From assembly GCA_002083435.1 (NCBI GenBank), contig LWDJ01000021.1, positions 29,043-93,042 of the forward strand: a DNA stretch of 64,000 bases, written 5' to 3'. A program made the translations under genes and the position numbers. Source of the stretch: Proteobacteria bacterium SG_bin6. GTDB lineage: Bacteria; Pseudomonadota; Alphaproteobacteria; Sphingomonadales; Sphingomonadaceae. Shown in pieces: positions 34,513 to 46,219 of this stretch. Position 1 is the first letter of the stretch; every line of letters begins with the position of its first letter. The notes beneath the pieces are model-generated. The model saw only the letters and a program-made list of their open reading frames with translations, was not told the origin of the DNA and ran no database searches.

Positions 34513-36612
34513 TCAGGCGGGCCGGTGCTGGCCACCGGTCTGCGCCAGCTCGATCAGCGCGACGCTTTCCGCACCCAGCGCGGGGAGCGGCAACCCAGCG
34601 GTGCGCAGCCATCCCCCCGCCAGGGCGACTCCAGCGCGGAGCTGGTCGGTCCAGCCCGGCTGGGCAGTGGCGCTCCCCTGCGCCAGATCGAGCAAGGTCA
34701 CGCGATAGGATCGGTCCGCGAGCATCGGCAACGGCAGCACCGGCGGGAACCGCTCGTGCGGCGGGGCGAGGCGCGTCACCTGAAGCAGCAGCGCATCGGG
34801 CGTACCATGCGCCTGCCAAAGCAGCCCGTCTGGCCCCTCTCCCAGCCACAGCCGCCCGGCGTGGAGCCGGTCGCGCAAGGCCTTGTAGCGGGCGATCGCG
34901 GACCGCAGCGTCGCGGCCTCGGCTGCTTCCAACGTCGCCGGATCGAGCTCTACTCCGAGATGTCCCGACAAGGCGACCGCCGCGCGAAACGCCATCGCCT
35001 GGATACGTCCGGTCGCATGTGATGGCGCCGCGCCGACATGCGCGCCCATCCGCTCGGGCGGCATGAAGTGCAGGAAACCCCGTTGAAGGGTGGAGCGCGA
35101 CACCGCATCGAGATTGTCGCTCGTCCAGAAGCGGTGGGTGCGGGCGGCGATTCCCGCATCGATCCGTCCGCCACCGCCCGCGCAGGCCTCGATCTCCAGC
35201 GCCGGATGGGCGGCGCGCAGCCGGTCGATCAGCGCATAGGCACCGAGCAGCTGCGCGCGGAAGCCGGGGCGACCGTCCGCCCCGCCGGCGGGGGCGAGAT
35301 CGCGATTATGGTCCCATTTCAAATAAGCGATCGGCAGCGCGCGGAGCAGCGCGTCGATCGCCTCGAACAGATGCTCGCGCACCTCGGGCCGGCCAAGATC
35401 GAGCACGAGCTGGTTGCGCGCGGTCAATTCGGGCACGCCGGGCAGGCGGAGTACCCAATCGGGATGGGCGCGGTAGAGATCGCTGTCGGAGTTGACCATC
35501 TCGGGCTCGACCCACAGCCCGAATTCCATGCCAAGCGCGGTCACCCGTTCGGCGAGCGGCTGGAGCCCGCGCGGATATTTCGCCGGATCGACCCGCCAGT
35601 CCCCCAGCCCCGCGCGGTCGCTGCGCCGGCCGAGGAACCAGCCATCGTCGAGCACGAACCGTTCCACCCCCAGCGCAGCGGCACGCTCGGCGAGCGCGAT
35701 CAGCTTCGCCTCGTCCTGATCGAAATAGAGGCCCTCCCAGCTGTTGAGATGCACCGGGCGCGGCCCGAGCACCGGGCCGGCGGCGCGGACGCTCGCGTGG
35801 AATGCCTGGAGCGCGCCGTTCAGGCCCGCCGCCGAGCAGGTCGCGATCAGCTCGGGGGTCGCATGGCTTTCGCCCGGCGCCAGCCGCACCTCGCCCGGCG
35901 CCAGTGCCTCGCCCGCCTGAAGCAGCCAGCCATTGTCCGCGCGGGCGACGATCAGCCGGCTATTGCCGCTCCACGCGAGCTGCGCCGCGTACACCGGCCC
36001 CGCGTGCCAGCCCGCCCCCTCGCCCAGCACGAACAACCCGGGCGGGCCACCGTGGCCGGTGAGGCCGCGCCCGGTCTCGCGCCGCCACTCCTGCGCGGGC
36101 ATCGGTTCCTCATGCGGCACGAACTCGTCATTATAGCGCCCGGTGAAACTCTTGATCCGCGCCGCGTTAGGGGGGAGTGGCAGCGTGCCGGCGGCGAGCC
36201 ACTCCAGATCGAGCGGCGCGCCCTGATTGGTGAGCGTCGCCGACAGCTGCAGCACGCCGTCCGCAAAGGTGAGCCGCTGGGTGAGGCGGAGCTGGGTGGC
36301 GGGGTCGGCGAGCGTGACGGTGATCGCCGCGTCCTGCTGGTGGATCGCCGTGCAGTGCCAGTGGGGGGCGAAGTCTTGGCCCCCGCGGTGGGCGCGCAAA
36401 GCGGCGGGGCCGAACCAGCCGGTGCTAAATTCGGGCACGAGCGTCAGCGGCACCGGCGCGTCGAGCGAAAAGCCGGCGGGCGGGCGGAGCTGCGCAAGCG
36501 GCGGCAGGCCTTGGGGCGCGGCGCTCGGCCCCCAACAGCGCCAGATCGGCGCGCCGGGGGCGGGTTCGAGAGTCGCGACGCAATCGCCGGCGCCGAGTTG
36601 GAGGTAGGTCAT
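34513..36612 (-). CDS. Alpha-galactosidase, glycoside hydrolase family 36
   Basis: The 699-residue product hydrolyses terminal alpha-galactosides. It has the GH36 layout: an N-terminal beta-supersandwich, the segment RFVLDDGWFLGRRSD, the nucleophile motif AYLKWDHNRDL (Asp), the pocket motif EACAGGGGRID and the acid/base region FWTSDNLDAVSR. No signal peptide is seen from the ATG at 36612, so it is probably cytoplasmic. That start gives MTYLQLGAGDCVATLEP; the frame stays open to 36894 but that extension covers a palindromic repeat and is unlikely to be coding. It may serve sugar catabolism rather than the glycan locus. Confidence 0.92.
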   Translation of the reverse strand: MTYLQLGAGDCVATLEPAPGAPIWRCWGPSAAPQGLPPLAQLRPPAGFSLDAPVPLTLVPEFSTGWFGPAALRAHRGGQDFAPHWHCTAIHQQDAAITVTLADPATQLRLTQRLTFADGVLQLSATLTNQGAPLDLEWLAAGTLPLPPNAARIKSFTGRYNDEFVPHEEPMPAQEWRRETGRGLTGHGGPPGLFVLGEGAGWHAGPVYAAQLAWSGNSRLIVARADNGWLLQAGEALAPGEVRLAPGESHATPELIATCSAAGLNGALQAFHASVRAAGPVLGPRPVHLNSWEGLYFDQDEAKLIALAERAAALGVERFVLDDGWFLGRRSDRAGLGDWRVDPAKYPRGLQPLAERVTALGMEFGLWVEPEMVNSDSDLYRAHPDWVLRLPGVPELTARNQLVLDLGRPEVREHLFEAIDALLRALPIAYLKWDHNRDLAPAGGADGRPGFRAQLLGAYALIDRLRAAHPALEIEACAGGGGRIDAGIAARTHRFWTSDNLDAVSRSTLQRGFLHFMPPERMGAHVGAAPSHATGRIQAMAFRAAVALSGHLGVELDPATLEAAEAATLRSAIARYKALRDRLHAGRLWLGEGPDGLLWQAHGTPDALLLQVTRLAPPHERFPPVLPLPMLADRSYRVTLLDLAQGSATAQPGWTDQLRAGVALAGGWLRTAGLPLPALGAESVALIELAQTGGQHRPA

Positions 36613-36702
36613 CGGGTTTGCATTACACGCTAAGGGGCAAGCCGTCGCCCCAGCGAAAGCTGGGGCCTCCCCGTTCTGAAGCCTGCTCGCTGCTTCGAGC
36701 GA

Positions 36703-39412
<2,710 letters not shown>

Positions 39413-39414
39413 GG

Positions 39415-39576
39415 ATGACGGCCGCTCTCGTCGCCGCGCATTCGGGGGTCGTGCGCCAGCGCACCGGCCCGGAACTGTCCGACGTGGTGCTGTTCGCGGT
39501 CGCGGTGATCGCGGTCGCGGCGGTGCGCATCGCGCTGCGCCGCCGTTTCGCCAAGCGCCGCGAGCGCGGGGAATGA
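39415..39576 (+). CDS. Small single-span membrane protein between gyrB and hisE
   Basis: A 53-residue frame starts with ATG at 39415, two bases after the gyrB stop, and ends in an ATGA overlap with hisE. The predicted protein has one hydrophobic span ([18 protein letters not shown]) followed by a strongly basic tail ([11 protein letters not shown]), an arrangement that would anchor it with the tail in the cytoplasm. The tight spacing on both sides favours real translation. I do not recognise a family, and the role is unknown. Confidence 0.5.
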   Translation: MTAALVAAHSGVVRQRTGPELSDVVLFAVAVIAVAAVRIALRRRFAKRRERGE

Positions 39577-39893
39577 CGATGGACGCGCTCGACCGGCTCG
39601 AAGCGGTGATCCGCGACCGCCGCGCCGCCGCGCCCGACGCTTCCTATGTCGCGCGGCTGTTCGCCAAGGGCCGCGCCAAGATCGCGCAGAAGCTGGGCGA
39701 GGAAGCGGTCGAAGCCGCGATCGCCGCGGTGCAGGATGATCGCGCCGCGCTCACCGGCGAGGCGGCCGATCTGCTGTTCCATTTGCTGGTGCTGCTCGCC
39801 GATATGGGGTTGAGCCTCGACGATGTCCGCGCCGAACTCACCCGGCGCGAGGGGCTGTCGGGGCTTGAGGAGAAGGCGGCGCGCACGGGCTGA
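39573..39893 (+). CDS. hisE: Phosphoribosyl-ATP pyrophosphatase
   Basis: HisE removes pyrophosphate from phosphoribosyl-ATP in step two of histidine synthesis. The 106-residue product shows the all-alpha NTP pyrophosphohydrolase pattern: [11 protein letters not shown], then [29 protein letters not shown] with the metal-binding acidic residues, then [20 protein letters not shown]. Length is normal for a stand-alone HisE. No other his gene is in the window; in related genomes hisE often lies beside a HIT gene, and here the HIT gene sits about 1.3 kb away beyond an AT-rich insert-like gene. Confidence 0.93.
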   Translation: MTMDALDRLEAVIRDRRAAAPDASYVARLFAKGRAKIAQKLGEEAVEAAIAAVQDDRAALTGEAADLLFHLLVLLADMGLSLDDVRAELTRREGLSGLEEKAARTG

Positions 39894-39896
39894 TCA

Positions 39897-41078
39897 TCAT
39901 TGCGCACATTGGGTGCGATCGCCAGCCTGGCACGCGGCGACGCGGCGGCGCCATTCCGCCATTTTGGCTTCATGCTCCCGGTTTATGCGATCGATCTCAG
40001 CCTGCCGCGCGCGCAGCTCGGCGTTATAGGCGGCGCGGTCCGCGTCGACTTTCGCTTTGCGCTCGGCCTCGGCGGCTGCAAAACGTTCCCGTTCTCGCCG
40101 GAGCTGCTCGGCATAGACTTCGCGAAGCTTGCGATTTTCTTCTTCAACCGCAGCCTTGGCTGCGGCTTCGCGTGCTTCATAGGCGCGCAGCGCCTGTTCA
40201 TGCTCCTGCAAGGCGCGTTGCCGGGCCAGACCCTCGGCGGTCAGCGGACCATCCAATTGCGTCGCGCACGGCCCCTGGCCCTTCGGGCACGGCTTGGCCG
40301 TTGCCACGGGCGGCGGCGGCGCGACCGGCCGCTCGCCGGGCTTATAGACTTTCAGGTCGGGTCCCTTGACGGTCGGCTGAACGTCGGGGCCCTTCACCCG
40401 CAACACGGGGCCGCTTGGGGCAGGCACAGCGGGCTTCGGCACCGCCATGACCGGCGCGCCCCGGGTCATCGCCGCATAGTCTGCACGAGCCAAGTTAACG
40501 ATAATTTTGATGGCAATAGTCTTATAGCGACCGTCAAATTCACAAGGGGATTTATCAAAATCGACATACTCTACACGGCGCTCTGGATACACAACTGAGC
40601 TAATTCCTACCGGTTGAGACCAAGATAATTTACTGATTATTGTTGCAGAATTTGTAACCAGTGACAGCGCTTTGCTTACATTATTCACGCTATACTGAAA
40701 ATGTGACTCGCAGACGCGTTTAATTTTTTCCAGTATATCTTTTCGATAGGCGTATCGCGGTTTCCGACCGAATTCGGATAAGTAGAAGTATGCAGGTGAA
40801 TAATTACCTGATGAATATAGACTGCCCGGTATTAAATAATAACTGGTGACGGTGAACCAGACGGGATCACTTCCACCTTCTGATGCAGTGTTAAAATTTC
40901 TGAGGATCATCTCGATCTTGTCGGCATCAGTCGCATTCGCAGGCAAGCTGTATTGTCCGTACGAGAATTGGTATCGCGTCAGAACTGGGACTTCATCTTC
41001 TGGTTTTTGGGCATTTGCCAGACTTCCCGCCAGCATCGACAGGCCAATGGCGAGTGACAGCATCAAGCCTTTGATCAT
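39897..41078 (-). CDS. Secreted protein of unknown function with C-terminal coiled coil
   Basis: Starting at ATG 41078 the product is 393 residues with a clear Sec signal (MIKGLMLSLAIGLSMLAGSLANAQ). An earlier ATG at 41084 sits too close to GGGAGG, which favours 41078. Residues about 25-210 form a domain I do not recognise, rich in Tyr, Ser and Asn, with three Cys. A Pro/Val/Lys-rich linker with the repeats VKGPDVQP and VKGPDLKV follows, then a charged coiled coil (about 275-380) ending in two Cys. The part coding for the N-terminal domain (40490-41050) is far more AT-rich than its surroundings, as if acquired separately. It lies convergently between hisE and the HIT gene. Confidence 0.7.
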   Translation of the reverse strand: MIKGLMLSLAIGLSMLAGSLANAQKPEDEVPVLTRYQFSYGQYSLPANATDADKIEMILRNFNTASEGGSDPVWFTVTSYYLIPGSLYSSGNYSPAYFYLSEFGRKPRYAYRKDILEKIKRVCESHFQYSVNNVSKALSLVTNSATIISKLSWSQPVGISSVVYPERRVEYVDFDKSPCEFDGRYKTIAIKIIVNLARADYAAMTRGAPVMAVPKPAVPAPSGPVLRVKGPDVQPTVKGPDLKVYKPGERPVAPPPPVATAKPCPKGQGPCATQLDGPLTAEGLARQRALQEHEQALRAYEAREAAAKAAVEEENRKLREVYAEQLRRERERFAAAEAERKAKVDADRAAYNAELRARQAEIDRINREHEAKMAEWRRRVAACQAGDRTQCAQ

Positions 41079-41206
41079 GGACATCCCCTCCCAGGTCGGC
41101 GGAAAGGTTGCAGCCATCGCGAAGTCGCGTCAACATTGGCAGCCGTTGCGCCACGGCGTCGATACAATATCGCCTTGGAACGGTTGAATGACGATCGCGA
41201 GACACC

Positions 41207-41584
41207 ATGCCCATCGACCCCACCCGGCCCTATGACGACAGCAATATCTTCGCGCGCATCCTGCGCGGCGAGATTCCGGCCAACAAGCTGTATGAGGACG
41301 AGCACGCGCTCGCCTTTCACGACATCAACCCCCAGGCGCCGACGCATATTCTGGTGATCCCCAAGGGGCCTTATGTCAGCTGGGACGATTTCTCCGCCCG
41401 GGCGAGCGATGCCGAGATCGCGGGCTTCGTCCGCGCGGTGGGGCAGGTCGCGCGCGCGGCGGGGCTGGTCGCGCCCGGTTATCGCCTGCTCGCCAATATC
41501 GGGCGCGACGGGCATCAGGAGGTGCCACACCTCCATGTCCACATTTTCGCCGGCCGGCCGCTGGGGCCGATGCTGGCGCGCTGA
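41207..41584 (+). CDS. HIT family nucleotide hydrolase
   Basis: A 125-residue protein of the histidine-triad superfamily with the catalytic motif PHLHVHIFAGRP (His-x-His-x-His). The N-terminal stretch NIFARILRGEIPANKLYEDEHALAFHDINP is typical of Hint-type nucleoside phosphoramidases. It probably hydrolyses adenosine 5'-monophosphoramidates or a related nucleotide conjugate in the cytoplasm. The association of HIT and HisE genes is common in alphaproteobacteria, though here they are separated. A short hairpin follows the gene. Confidence 0.93.
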   Translation: MPIDPTRPYDDSNIFARILRGEIPANKLYEDEHALAFHDINPQAPTHILVIPKGPYVSWDDFSARASDAEIAGFVRAVGQVARAAGLVAPGYRLLANIGRDGHQEVPHLHVHIFAGRPLGPMLAR

Positions 41585-41589
41585 GCCGT

Positions 41590-41616
41590 CACAAGCCTTT
41601 CACATTAAGGATTGTG
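41590..41616. terminator. Stem-loop after the HIT gene
   Basis: CACAA (41590-41594) pairs with TTGTG (41612-41616) and CCTT (41596-41599) with AAGG (41607-41610) around a seven-base loop, directly after the HIT stop codon. There is no T-run, so termination strength is uncertain. Confidence 0.4.
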
Positions 41617-41691
41617 CCCGCCTGATTTGGCTTTAGGGTCTGCCGCCGGAGATGGCCGCGCGGGGGACGCGCGCCGTTTAGGGAGAGTTCG

Positions 41692-43248
41692 ATGATCTTT
41701 GGCCGGGTGAAACCCCTGCAGGCCATTTTGGCAACCGCCGAACGCAAATCGCTGCATCGCTCGCTGGGCGCGTTCCAGCTGACGTTGTTCGGCATCGGCT
41801 GCGTGATCGGCACCGGCATTTTCGTGCTGACCGCCGCCGGCGCGCAGAAGGCGGGGCCGGGGCTGATGCTGGCCTTCGCGATCGCAGGCGCGATCTGCAT
41901 CGTGGCGGCGCTCTGCTATGCGGAGATCGCGGCAATGATCCCGGTCGCGGGATCGGCCTATACCTATACCTATGCGACGATGGGCGAATTCCTCGCTTGG
42001 ACGGTCGGCTGGGCGCTGGTGCTCGAATATGCGGTCGCCGCGTCGGCAGTGTGCGTCGGCTGGTCGGGCTATTTGACGGGGACGGTGCTCAAAAGTTCGC
42101 TCGGGATCGTCCTGCCCGCCTGGGCCACCGCCGGGCCGGTGGTGTTGGGCGGCGCCGAGGGCGGATTGGTCAATTTGCCCGCCGCCGGCATCGCGCTGCT
42201 CGTCACCTGGCTGCTGATGATCGGCACCACCGAAAGCGCGCGGGTGAACGCGATTCTCGTCGCGATCAAGGTGACAGCGCTCACCGCGTTCATCGTGCTC
42301 ACTCTGCCCAAGGTGAACAGCGCCGAATTCAGCCCCTTCCTGCCCGCCGGTGTGTTCGGTGATCTGGGCAAGGGTGTCGGCGCGGTCGGCGCGGCGGCGA
42401 CGATCTTCTTCGCCTATGTGGGCTTCGACGCGGTTTCGACCGCCGCCGAAGAGACTCGCAACCCGCAGCGCAACGTGCCGATCGGGCTGATCGGATCGCT
42501 GCTGTTCTGCACCGTGTTCTACATTATCGTCGCCGCCGGCGCGATCGGCACGATCGGCGGCCAACCGATCATGGGTGTCGACGGCACCCCGCTCGCCGCC
42601 GGATCGCCCGAACTCGCCCGGCAGTGCGCGCTGCCGGAACATGCGCAGGCGCTGGTCTGCTCCAACGAAGCGCTGGCGCATGTGCTGCGGGTGATCGGCT
42701 TCGGCACGGTCGGCAATCTGCTGGGCTATGCCGCGTTCATCGCGCTGCCCTCGGTGATCCTGATCCTGCTGTTCGGCCAGACGCGCATCTTCTTCGTGAT
42801 GGCGCGCGACGGAATGCTGCCGGCCGCGCTCGCCCGCGTTCATCCCAAGTGGAAGACGCCGCATATCGTGACCGCCTTTACTGGCATCGCAACCGCGCTC
42901 GCGGCGGCGTTCTTCCCGGTTGGCCAGCTGGCGGACTGGGCCAATGCGGGGACGCTCTATGCCTTCATGATGGTCGCCATCGCGGTGATGGTGCTCCGCC
43001 GCACCGCCGCCGATCAGCCGCGCAAGTTCCGCACGCCCGCGCTGTGGCTGATCGGCCCGGCGACGATCGCCGGCTGCATTTTCCTGTTCGCCAACCTGCC
43101 CTGGCAGGCGGTGGTGGTGTTCACCATCTGGGCGGTAATCGGCATCCTCGTCTATTTCGCCTATAGCCGCGGGGCGAGCCATCTTGGGCAAGGCCGGGTC
43201 GAGGTGCACGAGGGCGAGTTGGAGACGTTGCCGCCGGGGGTCGCCTGA
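41692..43248 (+). CDS. APC-family amino-acid permease (cationic amino acid transporter type)
   Basis: A 518-residue integral membrane protein with about 12-14 hydrophobic segments. The first is TLFGIGCVIGTGIFVLTAAGA, which holds the substrate-binding GxG motif of the APC superfamily, and FFAYVGFDAVSTAAEET is characteristic of the CAT subgroup. A periplasmic loop of about 50 residues with two Cys (ARQCALPEHAQALVCSN) lies after segment seven. It should import an amino acid by proton symport. Transcribed alone after the HIT gene; the convergent ilvD gene ends 16 bases beyond its stop. Substrate not determined. Confidence 0.9.
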   Translation: MIFGRVKPLQAILATAERKSLHRSLGAFQLTLFGIGCVIGTGIFVLTAAGAQKAGPGLMLAFAIAGAICIVAALCYAEIAAMIPVAGSAYTYTYATMGEFLAWTVGWALVLEYAVAASAVCVGWSGYLTGTVLKSSLGIVLPAWATAGPVVLGGAEGGLVNLPAAGIALLVTWLLMIGTTESARVNAILVAIKVTALTAFIVLTLPKVNSAEFSPFLPAGVFGDLGKGVGAVGAAATIFFAYVGFDAVSTAAEETRNPQRNVPIGLIGSLLFCTVFYIIVAAGAIGTIGGQPIMGVDGTPLAAGSPELARQCALPEHAQALVCSNEALAHVLRVIGFGTVGNLLGYAAFIALPSVILILLFGQTRIFFVMARDGMLPAALARVHPKWKTPHIVTAFTGIATALAAAFFPVGQLADWANAGTLYAFMMVAIAVMVLRRTAADQPRKFRTPALWLIGPATIAGCIFLFANLPWQAVVVFTIWAVIGILVYFAYSRGASHLGQGRVEVHEGELETLPPGVA

Positions 43249-43264
43249 CCCCCGGAACGCCGGG

Positions 43265-44917
43265 CTACAACGTCACCGCGCCTTGCGCCGCCGAGCCGAC
43301 CAGCTTCGCATATTTGGCGAACGCTCCGGTCGCCTCGGCCGAAGGCTGCCAATCGGGCAGCGGGCGCGCGGCGAGATCGGCATCGGTTTCGATCCGCCGC
43401 GCCTCGACGTCGATCAGCACCCGGTCGCCATCCCGCAGCCGCGCGAGCGGGCCGCCGCGCGCCGCCTCGGGCGCGACATGGCCGACCATGAAGCCATAGG
43501 TCGCCCCTGAGAAGCGCCCATCGGTAACGAGCGCGACCGAGTCCCCCAACTCGCGCCCCTGGATCGCGGCGGTTACCTGCAGCATCTCCCGCATCCCAGG
43601 CCCGCCGACCGGGCCTTCATAGCGGATCACCACCACGTCGCCCGCCGTGATCTTGCCGGCCTGAACCGCGGCGAACGCAGCCTCCTCGCCATCGAACACC
43701 CGCGCCGGCCCCACGAAGCGCAACGCACCGTGCCCTGCGAGCTTCACCACGCACCCTTCGGGCGCCAGATTGCCATGGCAGATGCCGAAGCCGCCGCGCG
43801 CCTTCACGGGATCGGCGGCGGTGCGGATCACTTCCTGCCCCGGCGTTTCGGCGGCGCCCGCGAACGCTTCGAACAGCGTGCCGCCGCCGATCGTCGGCGC
43901 ATCCTGAATCAGGCCCGCTTCCATCAGCCGCCGCCCCAGCAGGGCGGTGCCGCCCGCCGCGCTCATGTCCGGCGCCATGAAGCGCCCGCCGGGCTTCAGA
44001 TCGGCGATCACCGGCGTTTCGCGCGAGATGGCATCGAACAGATCGAGCTCGAACCCTTCCACCCCCGCCTCGCGCGCGATCGCGAGCAGATGGAGGATCA
44101 GGTTGGTCGATCCCGCCGTCGCCGTGCCCGCGACAGCGGCGTTGCGCAGGCTGGTGGGGGTGATGAAGCGCCGCGCGTTCAACCCCTCGCGCACCGCCTT
44201 TACCGCGAGCGCCCCAGCGGCACGCGCGGCGGCGGGCTTGGCGGGATCGGGCGCGGGCACATCGTTCAGGCCGATGGGGGAGAGCCCCAGGAAACTCATC
44301 GCCAGCGCCATCGTATTGGCGGTGAACTGCCCCCCGCACGCCCCCGCGCCCGGGCAGGCGGCGGCCTCGACCGCTTCGAGCGCGGCATCGTCGATCGTCC
44401 CCGCGCCATGCGCGCCCACCGCCTCGAACACGTCCTGAATGGTGATCGCCTTGCCGCCGACCCGGCCCGGCAGGATCGAGCCGCCGTAGAGGATCACCGA
44501 AGGCAGATCGAGCCGGGCGGCCGCCATCGCGGCGGCGGGGATCGTCTTGTCGCAGCCGACAATGAACACCACCCCGTCCATCGAGTGGCCGCGCAAGGCG
44601 AGCTCGGCCGAATCGGCGATCACCTCGCGGCTGATCAGCGAGGCGCGCATCCCGCGCGTGCCCATCGCGATGCCGTCGGTCACGACGATGGTGTTGAACT
44701 CGAACGGGGTACCGCCCGCCTCGGCGATACCGGCGCGAGCATGTTCCGCCAGGCCGCGCAGATGCATGTTGCACGGGGTGACGGTCGACCAGCTGTGAAC
44801 GACCGCGATCAGCGGCTTTTCAAGCGCTTCCCGGTCATAGCCCGCCGCTTTCAGCATCGCCCGGGCAGGCGCGCGTGCGGGGCCTTCGACCATTTCGCGC
44901 GAGGGCAGCTGTGGCAT
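43265..44917 (-). CDS. ilvD: Dihydroxy-acid dehydratase
   Basis: IlvD converts dihydroxyisovalerate and dihydroxymethylvalerate to the keto acids of valine and isoleucine synthesis. The 550-residue product has the three Fe-S cluster Cys regions expected in this family: [26 protein letters not shown] and [16 protein letters not shown]. It also has [11 protein letters not shown] and [21 protein letters not shown] near the C-terminus. The ATG at 44917 follows AAAGGGGA. It faces away from the ilvC operon, sharing a 288-base control region. Being slightly short (550 against about 570-615) is normal for the two-iron or ED-dehydratase-like branch. Confidence 0.94.
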   Translation of the reverse strand: MPQLPSREMVEGPARAPARAMLKAAGYDREALEKPLIAVVHSWSTVTPCNMHLRGLAEHARAGIAEAGGTPFEFNTIVVTDGIAMGTRGMRASLISREVIADSAELALRGHSMDGVVFIVGCDKTIPAAAMAAARLDLPSVILYGGSILPGRVGGKAITIQDVFEAVGAHGAGTIDDAALEAVEAAACPGAGACGGQFTANTMALAMSFLGLSPIGLNDVPAPDPAKPAAARAAGALAVKAVREGLNARRFITPTSLRNAAVAGTATAGSTNLILHLLAIAREAGVEGFELDLFDAISRETPVIADLKPGGRFMAPDMSAAGGTALLGRRLMEAGLIQDAPTIGGGTLFEAFAGAAETPGQEVIRTAADPVKARGGFGICHGNLAPEGCVVKLAGHGALRFVGPARVFDGEEAAFAAVQAGKITAGDVVVIRYEGPVGGPGMREMLQVTAAIQGRELGDSVALVTDGRFSGATYGFMVGHVAPEAARGGPLARLRDGDRVLIDVEARRIETDADLAARPLPDWQPSAEATGAFAKYAKLVGSAAQGAVTL

Positions 44918-44983
44918 GTTTTTCCCCTTTCATCAGGTTCATCGTTATTTTCAAACACGATCAAAGAAAAGCACGGAATTTAG

Positions 44984-45012
44984 TTGCGCGTTAAACTCTG
45001 GGGGGCTATAGG
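44984..45012 (+). promoter_or_regulatory. Candidate promoter of the ilv-leu operon
   Basis: TTGCGC (44984-44989) and TATAGG (45007-45012) are 17 bases apart, upstream of the leader peptide. Both match sigma-70 hexamers moderately and the spacing is ideal. The site would start transcription a few bases before the leader Shine-Dalgarno sequence. Confidence 0.45.
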
Positions 45013-45034
45013 CTTGCCTCGAAAGGAGATGTCC

Positions 45035-45127
45035 GTGTCCACCGCCCATTCGCTGTCGCGTCGCGCGCGCCTCCTTAGCATCCGCCTCGTACTTAGCCTC
45101 GCAAGGGGACGCGGCGACCTGCTCTGA
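45035..45127 (+). CDS. Ilv-leu attenuation leader peptide
   Basis: A short frame of 30 residues from GTG at 45035 (or 32 from ATG at 45029) ends at TGA 45125-45127. AGGAG at 45024-45028 lies six bases before the GTG, which favours it; the ATG would be too close. The run ARLLSIRLVLSLARGRGDLL holds nine Leu/Ile/Val residues in twenty, including the less common codons CTT and GTA. This is the signature of a leader peptide whose translation speed senses charged branched-chain tRNAs. It is followed within 60 bases by an intrinsic terminator and then ilvC. Confidence 0.82.
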   Translation: MSTAHSLSRRARLLSIRLVLSLARGRGDLL

Positions 45128-45142
45128 GAAGATCAATCAGAG
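45122..45142 (+). promoter_or_regulatory. Inverted repeat spanning the leader stop codon (pause or alternative stem)
   Basis: CTCTGA (45122-45127), which contains the leader stop codon, is exactly complementary to TCAGAG (45137-45142) with a nine-base loop. It could form a competing stem in the attenuator; the full set of alternative pairings was not folded. Confidence 0.45.
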
Positions 45143-45151
45143 ACCAACAGG

Positions 45152-45187
45152 CCCCCGCCCCCACCCAGGGAGCGGGGGTTTTCTTTT
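45152..45187 (+). terminator. Intrinsic terminator of the ilv-leu attenuator
   Basis: CCCCCGC at 45152-45158 pairs perfectly with GCGGGGG at 45172-45178, followed at once by TTTTCTTTT (45179-45187). It lies between the leader peptide and ilvC with the ilvC start 19 bases further on. This is a textbook attenuator terminator: when branched-chain tRNAs are charged, transcription should end here. Confidence 0.88.
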
Positions 45188-45205
45188 GCGCGAAAGGGAA
45201 ACCCG

Positions 45206-46219
45206 ATGACCAAGTTATTCACCGATGCCGATGCCCAGCCCCAGGCGCTCGCCGGGCGGCAGATCGCGATCATCGGCTATGGCAGCCAGGGGCGTGCCCA
45301 TGCGCTCAACCTGCGCGATTCGGGCCACCGCGTGACGATCGGCGCGCGCCCGGCGAGCCGCGCCGAACAGCGCGCCCGCGCCGATGGCTTCACCACCTGC
45401 ACCCCGGCCGACGCCGCCGCCACCGGCGCGTTGATCGCGCTGCTCGCGCCCGACATGGCGCACCGCAGCCTCTATGCCGAGGCGATCGCCCCCCACGCGG
45501 CGCCGGGCACGACGCTGCTCGTCGCGCATGGCTTTTCGGTACTCTATGGCGAGATCGCGCCGCGCGCCGATCTCGATGTGATCCTGGTCGCGCCCAAGGG
45601 GCCGGGCGATCTGGTGCGCCGCGAATATCAACGCGGCGGCGGCGTCCCCTGCCTGTTCGCGATCAATCAGGACGCGACCGGAGGCGCCCGCGCCCGCGCG
45701 CTCGCTTATGCGCACGGCATCGGCGGCACCCGCGCCGGGGCGATCGAAACCACCTTCCGCGAGGAGACCGAAACCGATTTGTTCGGCGAGCAGGCGGTGC
45801 TGTGCGGCGGGGTGAGCGAGCTGATCACCGCCGGCTTCACCACCCTGACCGATGCCGGCTACCAGCCCGAGGTCGCCTATTTCGAATGCCTGCACGAACT
45901 GAAGCTGATCGTCGACCTGATCTATGAAGGGGGCTTGAGCAAGATGCTCGAGTTCATTTCGGAGACCGCCAAATATGGCGATTTCGTCTCCGGCCCGCGC
46001 GTGATCAACGACGAGACCCGCCAGCGCATGGCCTCGGTGCTGCGCGACATCCAGACCGGCCGCTTCGCGCAAGAATGGATCGCCGAGAACGAGGCGGGCA
46101 AGCCGCGCTACCAGGCGCTGCTCGAGGCCGACCGCGCCCAGCCGATCGAGCAGGTGGGCGCGCGGTTGCGCCAGCATATGGCGTGGCTCGCCGCCGCGCC
46201 GAGCACCAAGGCGGCGTGA
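45206..46219 (+). CDS. ilvC: Ketol-acid reductoisomerase, class I
   Basis: IlvC isomerises and reduces acetolactate and acetohydroxybutyrate with NADPH and Mg2+. The 337-residue product has the Rossmann motif [28 protein letters not shown], the metal site [17 protein letters not shown] and the C-terminal knot region with [18 protein letters not shown]. The length is that of the short, class I enzyme. The His normally after the GYGSQG motif is Arg here. The ATG follows AAGGGAAA. It is the first structural gene after the attenuator and overlaps ilvB by one base (TGATG). Confidence 0.95.
   Translation: MTKLFTDADAQPQALAGRQIAIIGYGSQGRAHALNLRDSGHRVTIGARPASRAEQRARADGFTTCTPADAAATGALIALLAPDMAHRSLYAEAIAPHAAPGTTLLVAHGFSVLYGEIAPRADLDVILVAPKGPGDLVRREYQRGGGVPCLFAINQDATGGARARALAYAHGIGGTRAGAIETTFREETETDLFGEQAVLCGGVSELITAGFTTLTDAGYQPEVAYFECLHELKLIVDLIYEGGLSKMLEFISETAKYGDFVSGPRVINDETRQRMASVLRDIQTGRFAQEWIAENEAGKPRYQALLEADRAQPIEQVGARLRQHMAWLAAAPSTKAA

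Noticed and set aside
35038..36633. Plus-strand open frame of about 530 codons opposite the GH36 gene
   Set aside because: No motif, antisense composition; GH36 catalytic motifs are on the minus strand.
41605..43209. Minus-strand open frame of about 530 codons opposite the amino-acid permease
   Set aside because: His/Arg/Asp-rich antisense shadow; the permease shows ordered membrane spans.
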